Source of the DNA: Polychytrium aggregatum
Taxonomy: Eukaryota > Chytridiomycota > Chytridiomycetes > Polychytriales
Direction of reading: 5' to 3'
Assembly (NCBI RefSeq): GCF_025602895.1
Contig: NW_026516416.1
Span: forward strand, 1 to 50,282
Length of the DNA stretch: 50,282 nucleotides
How positions within the stretch are numbered: position 1 is the stretch's first letter; every line of letters starts with the position of its first letter. Under the pieces are notes generated by a model. That model saw only the letters and a program-made list of their open reading frames with translations, made no database searches and was not told the DNA's origin. The translations under genes were made by a program, and so were the position numbers. Shown here in pieces: positions 9,066 through 20,898 of the stretch.

Positions 9066-12000
9066 CATCCAGGGACAAGCCCCCAACCAGTCCGCCGGAC
9101 CGACCCATCCCGCGCAGCCTCGAGATTCTGACGACCTGTCGCTTCGGAGAGACAAGCTTCGTCGTCAAAGCCTTTGTCGATTCGGGATCGCAGCTCAACT
9201 GCATGGACATCGATGTCGCCAAGCAACACTGTGTCCCCACCCAGCTCCTCGATCGCCCAGTACAGGGCCGCGCCGTGGATGGCGAGATTCTCGCATCCGG
9301 CGGCATCACCCACGAAACGGTTCCCCTTGAGTTCAACATTGACGGACACCAAGAAACTGTCAGCTTCAAGCTCATCCGCCTCCGTTTCGCGAAGTAAATC
9401 TAGGGTACCCGTGGCTCAGTAGGCACGAACCTGAAATCCAATGGGGCGCACAGAGGATCAACCGCCAGTCCTGCTCGTGCGGACAGAATACAATTTGTGA
9501 GCCAACACCTCCTCCGCAGCGACCCACAGATATCAAATCAATCCAGGCCCCCCTCGTATCCTTGGTTGGTGCTTCTGGTTTCAAGAGAGCCATGAAACAA
9601 GGCCAACTATACTTGATAAGTGCACTCGACTTGGAATCTCCGAGGGAGTCGCAGGGTGTGCCAGACAAGTACTCGTACTACGCAGATGTATTCAGCTCTC
9701 AGGAGGCTAATCATCTCCCTGATCGCCGCCCCTGGGATCACAAGGTCGAGCTCACTGATCCTTCCAAGCTTCCGGCCCGAGGGTCTGCGTACCCTTGAGG
9801 AGCACGAGATGAGTGCGCTCCGAGATTACATCAAGGATAATCTGACAAAGGTTTTCATCCACCGAAGTCTCCCCTGTCGCAGCACCGATCCTGTTTGAAA
9901 GAAGAAGTCAGGGGAACTCAGACTGTGTGTCGACTACCGTCGACTCAACCACCTGTGCAAGAAGCAATCCTAACCCGTTGCCCAACATCAAAGAGATGTT
10001 CCGCAAGGTTCGACGAGCTCGCGTGTTTCTCCAAGCTAGACCTCCGAGGGGCCTACAACCTCGTTGAGATAGCGGAGGACCACGAGTGGCTGACGAGCCT
10101 TCACCTGTCCCCTTGGACAATTTCGAGTACCTCGTTATGCCCTTGGCCTCCAGGCCCACCAACTACTTTCCAAGCAACTCATGGACCACGTTCTCAAGGA
10201 CCTTGGGCACTGCACCGCTATCTACCTTGATGACATACTAGTTTTCTCGGACGACCCTCTGAGCACGAGGCACATGTACAACTTGTGCTCGAGCAGCTGA
10301 GAGGTCAACGGGACTCTTTTGCAAACTAGAGAAATGCCCGTTCGATGTGGACGAGGGAGAGTTCCTCGGCCACATCGTCAACACCCGCCGGCCATCAAAA
10401 TGGATCCTAAAAAGGCCCCAAGCCGTCCTCGACTGGGAGGCCTCTACGCTCGGTGAAGGCAGCTCCAAATGTTCCTTGGCCTAGCAAATCTTACGACCGG
10501 ACATTCATCGCCAACTTCAGTGGCATCGCTGCGCCACTACCACAAGATGACAGGAAAGAACAGCAAGTTCAACTGGGACGCAACTGCCCAGTGCGCATTC
10601 GATAGTCTCAAGGAAGCCTTCACCACTGCACCGGTGCTCACGCATCCCAAACCCAGACCTACCGTTCATCGTTGAGACGGACGCCAGTGACTTTGCCATC
10701 GGCGCCGTGCCCTCCTGTCAGGAAGGACCAGACGGCAGTGTACATCCAACATGCTACTGGTCGCGCAAACTCACAGCCCCCGAGATCAACCACGAGATAT
10801 ACGACAAAGAACTCCTGGCGATCGTCACCGCTATGAAGGAGTGGCGCCCACTTCCTAGCCAGCTCCAAGCACAAGACCATAGTTACATAGCGAACCACCG
10901 AAACCTTTGTGTACTTCACAACCAGCCGAGTACTCAACCGCCGTCAAGCGAGATGGTCCATGTTCCTGACCGAGTTCGACTTTGAAATGGTATACAAGCC
11001 CGGCAAGGTGTGGTGGTTGCGGAACGCCCTCTCCCGAAAGCCTCAGCTGGAGCTTGCCGAGGACGATCCTGCACGTCTCCAACAGAGACAAGCGATGCTC
11101 AGGCCCAGAGCACTTCCGGATCGCGGCCCTCCAGGCACAGTCACTCACAGAGTTCGAAGAGAGAGTCAAGCAAGCCCTGTCTTCCAACCAATAGGGCGCA
11201 AGAAGTGATGCAGATCCCGCGAAGCCAATGCACAAGGCATTCAAGTCTGTCGATGGCCTCCTCTACCGCGACGAATTGGCTGTACATCCCAACAACGGAG
11301 CTTCAGCTCGAAGTCCTCCGAGATTGTCATGGCTCGAAGACCGCGGGGGCATTTTGGGAGGGAAAAAAACCATCGAGCTGATCACGCGAAACTACTGGTT
11401 TCCCAGGATGCACCAGATAGCGGGCAACTGGTCAAGTCATGTGAGGTGTGCTGTCGCGCCAAAGCCGGTCCGACACTCACCCCTACGGGTTGCTGAAGCC
11501 ACTCCCGATCCCAGAAGCACCATGGAGTGCAGTGTCCATGGAATTCATCGTCTAATTACCGAAATCCGAGGGTTACGACGCCATCGTGGTCTTTGTCGAT
11601 AGACTGATAAAGATGGCCCACTTCCGCGCCTGCAACGTCGCAATTCACAGCCGAAGAGACAGTCAAGCTCTTCGTCGACACTGTGTTCTGGAGCACGGGC
11701 CCCGAGATCCATCGTCTCGGACCGAGGCCCCCAGTTCAAGTCAGCCTCCTGGAAACGATTTCACGAGCTCCTGGGAGCGTCAGTCGATCTGTCGAGTGCC
11801 TATCACTCCGAGGATGACGGACAGTCAGAGAGAGAGTCAACAGCGTCCTCGAGTCGCTCCTACGCTGCTGCTGCTGCGGTTATCAACAGGATGACTGGGC
11901 ATCCCTTCTCCCCTTGGCGGAGTTCGCATATAACAACTCGGTGCATGCGACCACCAAAACGACCCCGTTTCTATGCAAACCATGGCTTCCATCCGGTGTG

Positions 12001-12600
12001 CGACTTCAAGACCATAACACAATCTAAGATTCCGGCAGCTGATGGAACACGTCCAGCATCTCGAGCAGGTGCTCGACGACCTCAAACAGCACCTTCGTGG
12101 AGCCCAAGAGAAGCAAAAGCGCTACGCCGACCGACACCGCAAGGCCATTAACATTCTTGTGGGGTCCAAGGTATGGTTATCGAGGCGCAACATCAGGACC
12201 AGAGACCATGTGACACATTGGCTTTGGAAACGATTGGGCCCCTTCGAGGTCATCGAGTGTATCAACGAAGTCGCATATCGCCTCCAGATGCCAAGTCGAT
12301 GGCCAAGGTCCACCCGGTGTTCCATGTCTCGCTCCTCGAGCCAGTACATGCGAACACGATTCCAGGAAGAACAGTTGCCCCTCCACCACCCATCGCGATT
12401 GAAGACCATGAAGAGTACGAAGTGGAGAGCATCTTTGGATGCACGCAATGAGAGGTAGACGCGTGGAATACCTCATACGATGGAAATGGTACGGACCCGA
12501 GGAGGACGCGTGGGACCTGAGGAGAATTGCACAAGCGCCCCTGAAGTCGTCCGCGCGTTTCATGAACGCTATCCAGACAAACCCCGTGGACAACTTTATC
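9066..12600 (+). pseudogene. pol remnant of the degenerate chromovirus
   Basis: Pieces of pol survive in shifting frames: protease AFVDSGSQLNCMDIDVA near 9170-9225; reverse transcriptase with YLDDILVFSDD near 10218-10250; an RNase H segment SRKLTAPEINHEIYDKELLA near 10760-10820; an integrase region near 11240-11900; and the chromodomain around 12415-12540, split between EYEVESIF and EYLIRWKWYGPEEDAWDL. At least ten frame changes or stops separate them, so no polyprotein could be made. Confidence 0.85.
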
Positions 12601-12649
12601 AACATCGTGCTGAGAGGAAGCGTAGGGGGAGGACTTGAGAGGGAGGTGA

Positions 12650-12926
12650 TGTAACGGAATGTGCTACAGAGCGCAGCACGGAGGGCCTGGAGAAGCTTCC
12701 AGCACCAAGCTGTACTGCGCCCCACCCGTTTGCCTTCCGCAGGCACCCACCGGGATGTCCGCCATTGCAGATAAAAGCTGCTGGTTTTTGGCCCCTCAAT
12801 AAACCAGCAGGCAAACAACGCCGTTTAACCCAGCTTGCCCCGATCGCCTTCCGCTTTTCTCCTTGCCCTATGAATTTGCCCCTCGTTACGTCCTGTGCTC
12901 GCCTCTCTCCTGCCCTGCCCGTCACA
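12650..12926 (+). repeat. 3' LTR of the degenerate chromovirus
   Basis: Starts TGTAACGGAATG directly after a purine-rich run (GAGAGGGAGGTGA) that would be the polypurine tract, and ends near CGTCACA. Diverged copy of 7683-7960. Confidence 0.82.
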
Positions 12927-13963
12927 GTTGTAATATCTATCGTCGCATACAGCGTCGGAGTATCTATTCCGCCAAATTGCGAGGCGAACGTTAACTTCCA
13001 TTCAAATATCAATCCCCTCTTGATTTTCGTCGTTTATCATCGCCGCCACGTTCTCTATCATCAATCTGATCGATATCCTTCCTTCCATCATCCTTCGTAC
13101 CTCTGCCACTTCCTCTTTTATTTGTCCCATTTTTGAGTTTCCCCTCCAAGTTCCTGAGCTCCTGACCGCTTCTGACTCCTTGTTGCTTCCAAGACCGCGA
13201 TAGTCGCGAAGCATGATTGCCACTCCTTCGCTCCTCGGCTGGTTGCTTTGGAATGAAGATTTATCCCGTTTCTACCGTCATTTCCTCACCTGTACCCATT
13301 GGACATTTTCCACATTTACACATTTGGAATGTACTTATCAATTCCTCGTCCATCTCTCGCAATTTATTGACCTTGGCTTTTGATTCACAAACCATTCATT
13401 GATTCACCCTACAACGTCGCTTCAAATCACTCACAATTCATTGGGAACGTTTCACAGCTGTATTAGTACTATCTACTAGAATAGCAATCGCAATGAAGCG
13501 ACAGTCGATGGACGTGGTGTAAACCAGCGCTTTTGTCTCGCCAGGTTGTTTGCTGGCACATATTCGAGTTACTTCGTGATTATGATGCCCATCACCACGC
13601 ACAAGCTTCGTCCTGCCTGTCTATTCGTTACCAGACAACTTCTGGATCTGTTTCGAGTCCTCTCATTCCGTTTGAATCATCCAAGCAGACCTTACCACCC
13701 ACACAACTCCGACGACACTGATGGATCGATTCGCAGTCGGTAATTCTTTCGAGATCATCACGCGGATCCGCTCACAGGGGATTCTGCACACGCCACCGTC
13801 TTGTTCTTGGTTGACGACCCAATTCGCGGGCCGTTTCGATCGCCTTGATGGCGATTGTGTGGGGGGCATTGAAAGCATTTCCATTTGTATTCAAACTGCA
13901 GAATGATTTGAACCCGGCCCAAATTCCCCCTTGTACGTTGCCGTCCCAGAATCCCTATATCCG
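12927..13963. other. Gene-free spacer between the retroelement and RAD2
   Basis: About 1 kb, pyrimidine-rich and low in GC around 13000-13450. No supported gene; it holds the 3' flank of the minus-strand RAD2 gene. Confidence 0.5.
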
Positions 13964-16900
13964 TCATTTGTCGTCTCGTTTTCGCCCGGCATCTCGGCGC
14001 TTCCATTTCTCGACAACGCTCTGGATGCGTTGGCTGGAGTGTTTTCCATCTCCGATCGGCTTGAAAAACGCCTGTAGGGTCGTCTGCTGGCTATGTGCTT
14101 TCTTGCTCATTTCCCTGATCACCGGAATCAGGGACGTCCTTGATTTGCTTGGGGCCCCAGCCAACCCGGTCCCCCAAATAGTCTTCCAAGGCGTCAATTT
14201 GCGGAAAGCCCCACTGAAATGCTTGAGTCTCCGTGTCCACGACCGGATGAAGGTTATCCGTCTAAAATGGCTGGGTCTGGAAATCCATCAGGAATTGCAC
14301 TCTTTCTCGCTATTGGCAACTGTTATCAGCCCGATATCCAGCATTAGTTTCATCAGCCGAGTCGCTTCATTTGACTGCAAACTAGATGGCGCATCGCTCA
14401 AACTTGGCGATGTGGATTGTGAATTTCTCACCAATTTTCGTCGCACAGGCGAAGCTGTGTTTGGCTTTTCGCCGTGTCTGACAAGTTTCCACCAATCTCT
14501 AAACTCTTGCAGTCCCTTGATGCCTTGCTCGGCCGACTCGATTGATGCCCCAACCCACTCTTCCAGGATCTCCATGGCTCGGACGATTCCAATACCATGT
14601 ACTCCATCGGTGTAATCGCTTCCAAGTAAGAACGCAAGAAATATCAACTTGAGGCGATCCAACTTCATCGTCTCGTTGATTGATTCCAATTCGTAGAACT
14701 CGACAAATTTCTTCTGGTTGAACATATTTCTGTAGACTCTCGTTCCTCCAAACAAGAATACGTCCGAGTCATCGGTCACAATGCCATCAACCAGTGATTC
14801 TTGCAGTAAAAACGCACACTGAGCCTCAGCTTCCATTGGCGCCACGATAAATGGGATGCCAAATAGTGTCAGAAGTTCCTGGAATGGAAATCAAAATTAG
14901 GAATCGTCAATGACCGATTGCAACCGATTGAGCCCTCGTATAAATTGATTCCAGATTTACTCGCGCCGATACCTTTGTTTCATTGACCATATCGGAGCTG
15001 ACTTCGTGGGCATCGCGTTCATCTTTCTGCTTCTTCATGCTCAGTGAGTTGATTTCATACTGGAGCTCACTTTGAACATCGTTGACGCTTCTGTTGCTCA
15101 ATTCCGCGAAAAACCGGGCAAATTCGTTACTTTCCATCTCCAAGGAAGCAGAAGCCGCACGCTCCTCTTCATCAGCTTCCAGGTCGGCGTGGGCAGCGGC
15201 CCTCTCTGCTTCGATCGCCTCGACGTCAACTCCCAATTTTCGGCTCCCAGCTTCTGGGTCGTGGGTCGACCAAGTTGCCTTCAGTCAAAATATGTGAGCG
15301 GCGAATGATTGTCGCGGGAGCCATGTATTAGAATTGACTAGATTCCGCTGTCGTTCATATATTGATGCGCTTGGGGTGCTTACCGCGGTGTCATTGGGGT
15401 TTCTCTGGTCATCTTGGTCCATCTGTATGCATTTCGTTCCGGGAAAGGCCGTGAGGGCTCCTTCTCCGCGTTTGTGGGAAGATATTGGGGAGAACATTGT
15501 CGGAACAATGTTGGCTTCATGAATGAATCTTGTTTGCTCCGCAAGGTCAGCATCTTGAGTCCCGCTCTCATTAAAATGGCGGTGGTCGACGGCTTCCGCC
15601 AACATGGGCCAGCGAACTATATCTTCGAGAGAGGTTTCCGCTCCGTGGCTTTTGCTTGATTGCCCATCGTGCGCATGTGCAATTATATTTGCTGTGGTTT
15701 GACTTTCCTTGAGAGCCAGAGGTCGTGTGCTGCTTGGCGCCGAAGCAAGGCCACAAACCGAGTTTTGCTTTGTCCTTGATATTGGTATATCACCGCTGGT
15801 TGCCCGTATATCGCCATCATCGTCATCGCTATCATCGCTGAATGAGATGATCATGGTCGATTTGACCGATTGATGTGAGTCGGTGACCACAGCCAAACCT
15901 GGTGCTGGATCGTAGGCCTGGATCATACACTCGTCGTCTCCTGAGTCCGCATATAAGGCGGCTGGTTCGACACTGGGTTTGCCATGGGGCGTGGAATTCT
16001 GTGTTGATGGCCAATCCATCAAATGGTGCGCAGCTGATTTGGTGCTGAAATCTGAGTGAACTTTCCATTCAACCACGGACGCTAAATAATTTTTCCAGAA
16101 TAGCAAGGCTACTGCCCTTTCGTGATTCACATCCGTTTGAGCCAGTTTCCCCAATGACTTGTTCACCAAAGCTAGCTCATCCATTCCATCTTGCAGTGTG
16201 TGTTTGAACAACGCATGCTCCATCTTCAGATCGCTATCGGCAAATTCCTTAACAAACTCTGGCGGAGCAAGTCCCTGCCAGTACCGGAGGAAACTTGATG
16301 GATCTGTTTGAAGCTCATCCTCATCCTCATCCATTTCGAGTAGTGTTGCGGGTCGATACTCGCGCCCTTAAGGTATGCAATTTTCAGGTGATTAGACTCC
16401 CTTTCAACTCGCCATACCAGGAGCTCGATCATGTCCTACCTTCAGCATCATCGTGATGCACAGCTGTTCCCATGTTATCTCCAGCGGCATCAGGCTCGCC
16501 TTGAGGTGGTCGGTGGTCTGAGCCCCCACCTATTTCAACCTCGACAAAATCATCGTCTTCGTCTTCCTCAGTATCGCTTTCGATGCTGACGTCGCCTTTG
16601 ATGGCGCTCATGCGGTCCGAGATACTTCTGGTTCTATCCTTCCGGCCTGTGTCAGAGTCACCATCGGCTCCGGCGGCGCTGTCGGTCTCATCGTGGATGG
16701 AGATTGGACTCGCCATGTGGCGGCTATCCATTTGTCCATGTTCCGTTTTGGACAGCGTCGGCTCCGAGTTGACGTGCATTTGATCATCCGTATCATCAAG
16801 GACGACAATCTCCTTGGTGCTCTTGACAAGAACGACTTTCTGTGGCTCAAGAGCCTTCATCGTCCAGCCGCCCTTCGACGACTCGGCCTCATCCTTGACG

Positions 16901-18197
16901 AGGACGTACTCGCGCCCACGTTCGGCAGCGATCCGATGCTGTATCTCTTTCTTCTGCCTCTTGTTGCGAGTTTGTCTTGAAATCTGCACCACGCCAGCTG
17001 TCCGCGAAAAATCGCTCAGCTTCTCAGTGAGTCTGTTCCGATGGACCAAGTTTCGGATCTGAAGCTTTGAAAAATCAAGCGAGTTTCTTGAAGCGCTTTC
17101 CATCTCACTCAGCCTTTCGAAATTGGCCTGGCGGGACTTTGTCTTCTGGTCCAAAATAACTTCGTACTGAAGCTCAACGGGCAGGAGCTTGAAAGACTGT
17201 GCATCGATATCCACGGAGGTCAGATCGAGGTCGGTCGAGTGTGAGCTGATAAACTTGCGGAGGTCCTGCTCGGTGGATATCCGAGGATCAAGCTCTGGCA
17301 TGCTGCAACCGTCCAAATTGCGGGCTCTGATCAGTCCTCAGTCACATCGGGGCTGTGGCCGGCACATCCTTCAATTGCTGGCTCCAGCTATCGGCCGATA
17401 ACAGAGGTGTCACTTTGATCGATAATACCTTTGGGCATTGCCCGTTCCGGAAGCGAGCTCAAACATGTCCCTCTTTCGTTTGCTTGGCTGTCCGATGAGC
17501 GAACGCAACTGATCGCCGAACGGCACCGCTCCATCTGCTTCGGCAGCAATGACTCTGGCCGTGACATTAGAGCCGGTGGACATAACCATAAGTAAGCAAG
17601 TTTAACCCAGCGCCTCCTTATAGTCGCACTGCCCGCCAGATCGAGGGGCGATAAAAGCTTGGACTTACTCTCGAGTTTCGTCGGAACCCGAGAGGCTGTG
17701 AAGCATCAGCCGTGCTTCAAGTAGCCGCTCCGCTGTCTTCTTGAGAGAGGCTGCCGAGTCCGCCTTCCGTCGTCTTCTGTTGGACTGGGCAGAAAAGCAA
17801 CTCACACAGGATCAGTGGCGTTCATTCAACTCCAGGAAAGCCGGCAGGCCAGTCAAAATACGGCGTTGTTCGCTTCGAAAGCCATGTCGACTTCGCACGC
17901 AAGATCGGGGCGGCCGTCATCCAGCGATCTTACAATGGTCACTCGCTTGAGGGTCGGGGCGGCCCCATCAAATACAAAGACGGGCTTGATGCCGTAGAAC
18001 AAAAGTTTGCAGATGCGTCTGAAGAAGCCAACGATGTGCGCTCCATTGAGGGAATTGCCATCCTTATCCCGCATTGCCTTGAGAAATTGATAGAGCCAGA
18101 TGCTGGCGTCGATAGCAAGACGCTTGCCGGCCAGGGTCTCCAGGCGGACGGGTTTGTGTGCCGTTTCCAGTAGGCTCCAAAGACCTTGGACACCCAT
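13964..18197 (-). CDS. RAD2: RAD2/XPG/ERCC5-type nucleotide excision repair endonuclease (with three C-terminal frameshifts)
   Basis: Structure-specific nuclease that makes the 3' incision in nucleotide excision repair. Seven exons in consistent phase: 18197-17934, 17784-17669, 17554-17429, 17326-16440, 16363-15384, 15278-14973, 14878-13964; about 1,200 codons, usual for the family. N domain starts [11 protein letters not shown] with metal-binding Asp in [12 protein letters not shown] and FVFDG. The long acidic spacer follows. The I domain has [22 protein letters not shown] and [10 protein letters not shown], so catalytic acids are present. The C-terminus has [15 protein letters not shown] and a PCNA-binding PIP box QTTLQAFF. 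Oddity: in the last exon the conserved reading needs single-base corrections near 14292-14299, 14252-14259 and 14129-14134, each an apparent extra base in a short run. These are either assembly errors or real damage removing the PIP box. Confidence 0.9.
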
Positions 18198-18640
18198 CTG
18201 CGTCTCGGTGCGGGGTGTGCTGTTGTGGGTTGTGTCGGTGGTGAAGCCAGAGCTGTTGGGCAGGCCAGGCCGATCGGAAAATGGCTTCGCCCCTTGCAAC
18301 GAGCGGAGATTTCAAGCATGGACAGACAGGCCACGGGCACATGACATGCCGATGGACTCGAGGCACACGAGCAGTCCACCCCCAGTCTATTGCGCACGTC
18401 TTCGAGCCGTGTATCGTTTGGAGAGCCATGCAAGGTATATTCCGGTATATACAGCACAATCAGTGAAACGGGACACTGTGTATTGAGGGAGGGTTGCCGT
18501 TTTCTGGGTCCTCGATACACTTCCACCATGAACAAGCAATGTGTCCATCATGGGAGGCCAAGCGACCCGAATCGCTCGACTCCTCTGATATCGTGAGCCC
18601 ACGGAGCTCTCCCGGCGATCGAAAGCATGCATTGCGCTCC
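18198..18640. other. Upstream region of RAD2, no gene recognised
   Basis: Probable promoter side of RAD2 (minus) and left flank of the Fanzor remnants. Short overlapping frames on both strands show no recognisable similarity. Confidence 0.4.
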
Positions 18641-18716
18641 TGCAGCGTAACATCAACGCCGGCCAACCATCGACACAGATAATCGCCACGGGAGATCGAC
18701 TGGGCATTTTCAATAC
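18641..18716 (+). pseudogene. Fanzor C-terminal remnant, copy A (older)
   Basis: Translates to QRNINAG...STQIIATGDRLGIF, matching the RDINASRN...CQSIIATGDRPGVF segment of the intact Fanzor at 27146-29758. This contains the last RuvC motif. It is cut off by copy B, which restarts at the same motif, so one 3' end seems to have landed in or recombined with another. Confidence 0.65.
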
Positions 18717-18911
18717 TGCCAGTCGATCATCGCCACAGGAGATCGACCGGGTGTATTCAAGACTGTGCTTCCCAAACCAATCAAAACAAAGAGATTGCCA
18801 ACCAGGACGGGAAACAATCTCACGGCCTGCCCGCTGGACCTACAGTCAGTCAGCGGGCTTCAGACATCCGAAGCCAGGAAGGAACTGTCCCGTTTCTTTC
18901 TGGATAGACTG
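18717..18911 (+). pseudogene. Fanzor 3' end, copy B (right end conserved)
   Basis: Nearly colinear at DNA level with 29567-29762, from TGCCAGTCGATCATCGCC to the shared right end CTTTCTGGATAGACTG. Everything 5' of the last RuvC motif is missing. In its middle it resembles the deleted copy at 36807-37213 more than the full copy (both have CCAGGACGGGAAACAATCTC), so these two are probably from the same subfamily. Not translatable into an active nuclease. Confidence 0.85.
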
Positions 18912-19049
18912 TAATAACAGAGCATCTCGTACTTAGCGCCCCTGCTCTATTTTCTGTTGGTGGCGGGATTACCCACATGATCAATTTACGGATCTGTCCC
19001 GACGATCTGATATACCCACTACACTCCGCACCCAATCTCACTGTCGTCT

Positions 19050-19126
19050 TGAACATGATCCCGGTGTGGCAGTCAATCATCGCCCGTGGGCACCGGCTGG
19101 ATGTATTCGCGATGTCACTCCCAGGA
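19050..19126 (+). pseudogene. Fanzor C-terminal remnant, copy C
   Basis: GAACATGATCCCGGTGTGGC and the following bases align with the GGAACATGATCTCGGTATGC region of the full copy. The peptide NMIPVWQSIIARGHRLDVF matches NMISVCQSIIATGDRPGVF. Similarity fades after about 75 bases. It is the third remnant of the same segment within 500 bp. Confidence 0.7.
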
Positions 19127-19276
19127 TCGCGCACGAGGACAGACGGTCATTCGGCAGGTCGTGATCATGCGACCTACAGCGCAAGTCCGATTTGGGTGCA
19201 GGTCTGCTTTCAACAAGAATGGGTGCATCGCTCGATTGGAAGGCGTCTGTATACGCTCTTACGATTCAATTTTGAT

Positions 19277-20659
19277 TCAAATCGGGGCCTGGAGAGCAAA
19301 CACGGAAAAATCAATTCATACGCCAGACCGAGGCAGGACGCTGCAAGAAGGATGGTATCGGGTGCTAAACGGAGCATCGGATCCTCAGGATAGGTCGACA
19401 CCGCCGTCGACAGCCCCACAGGGCTGCCAGGCTAACGAGAGGCGTGATAGGGCAGGGCGTACCTCAGGGAGCCGCTCGATGGCATATTTGCGGCTCGCGA
19501 TATACATGATCGGAATGCCGGGGATTTTCCGTATCCGTCTCTTCAAATCTTTATCGCAAGTAGCGACAATGTAGCACTTGTGTTGCATCACTCGATTGAC
19601 GATGCAGTCGTCCGCATAGGTGCCATTGTGTGTGCACGGGAGTCGCTCAAATCGAGGATCTCTCGCAACCCTATCCACAATCCCATGCAGTTGCGCGTGC
19701 AATGTTAGCAGAGGTATGAGACCTGGAAGCAGCCGAGCTCATATAAGGCAGCTATCCAGATGCTTACTTCAGAGCGATCCGATATTTGACGCCGAGCTTC
19801 TCGAGTTCGGCAATCACACAGTCCGTGACACAGGGAATGCCTGTCGAGTTGTGGCGGGCGCCGGATGCAACGTGTCAGTCCGAGCAAATAGCTTGCAATA
19901 AGAGGCGAGGTGGTCTGCCACTCGAGATTTCATCGGCTCAGATGCCACTTTGATCGCCGCACTGCTCACATTTGGCATAGAGGCAGTCCATCATGGCCTT
20001 GACCAGCTCGAGTTTGTTCTGAATGGAAAAGTTGATAAAGTTGGTGTCGACCAGGACATGGTATGGCGGACCCAACGCAGCATTGTACTTGAAAAACAGC
20101 GAAGATGCCACTTGCGGGCTGAGGACGGGTCATGGGGCGGTTGCAATAGATGAGAGCAGAAGGTGAGGATAACTCGTGGTGGAAACAGTGCGATGCACAG
20201 TCCAGGCGAGACAGAGCAGCATTTTCGGCGAGCATGTGAGATAAAGTTCAAGCGATCGATTGCTGGACCGATGTGTAGGAGTGCTAAGGCGGAACGTCAT
20301 CAACACACATGTGCCGAACGAGCTCGGTTTCTGGCTGCTTCTGAGCCTGCTCCTCATTCTTCTTGTTGGCTTTTCTGAGAGACCAGATGGTTTGGACGCT
20401 TAGTCTTTCCACTATCGGATACATCGAACAACAGAGTGCATATGTCGAATGCAGCTGCCTACAGCCTGGTGTCTTTCGGGTTGAGCATCCGCTTGACTTC
20501 GGCAAACTTTCTGGTCTTCTTGGCTTTGCCCTGCCGCCAAACGAGTTGCAATAAATGAGAGCCCGGCAAGCAGCTCTCTCGGAAGAAACAGGGACTCGCT
20601 CAAGGTGCTCGTGCACTGTTTCGCAAAGCAGGCCCCCCCCCTCTGCAGAGCCATACCAT
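19277..20659 (-). CDS. FCF1: FCF1/UTP24 PIN-domain endonuclease of the small-subunit processome
   Basis: Nucleolar PIN-domain nuclease that cleaves pre-rRNA at early sites during 18S maturation. Exons, all phase-compatible: 20659-20657 (only the ATG), 20530-20463, 20374-20309, 20118-19970, 19840-19768, 19670-19463, and a tentative last exon 19288-19277. The protein begins [18 protein letters not shown], then [36 protein letters not shown] (PIN-domain first Asp), [34 protein letters not shown] and [20 protein letters not shown], with PIN acidic residues conserved. The first exon holds one codon, an unusual arrangement supported by GTATGG after ATG and GCAG before GGCAAAG. The last exon is the weak point: the coding frame up to 19463 is firm, and the end could instead be a read-through stop at 19385. 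Divergent from PrimPol. Confidence 0.92.
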
Positions 20660-20898
20660 GATGGCGTATCGCTGGACGTGCGGCGCTCGGTGTCGGTCGT
20701 TGGATCAGGTTCGGAGCTGGTGTCGGTGCTTGTGGCGGCCGGACGGGATTTTTCTTTTTGGCGGCCCGCGCAGCGCAGCCTCCGTCACGTGTCGCTGTGC
20801 GCGTGACACAAACATGCATGGCTCTTGCCGTCTCCCGGCTCACCGCCAGGCCCGACAGCCTTGCATTGCACTCGCGCCGGCTGCCCAACACACCCGAG
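20660..20898. promoter_or_regulatory. Shared divergent promoter region of FCF1 and PrimPol
   Basis: The start codons of FCF1 (minus, 20659) and the first PrimPol gene (plus, 20899) are 239 bp apart, head to head. The interval is GC-rich without a clear TATA box, so both genes are probably fired from one bidirectional promoter. Individual sites cannot be assigned from sequence alone. Confidence 0.55.

Larger units (their letters stand above)
7683..12926 (+). mobile_element. Degenerate Ty3/gypsy chromovirus (older family)
   Basis: Two diverged LTRs of about 278 bp (7683-7960 and 12650-12926) enclose recognisable but broken gag and pol. The LTRs have many substitutions between them. No matching target duplication is visible (CTCTC before, GTTGT after). 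Coding pieces jump between frames many times. It is a different family from the neighbouring intact element: different LTR, a different gag, and the protease motif DSGSQ. An inactive fossil. Confidence 0.88.
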
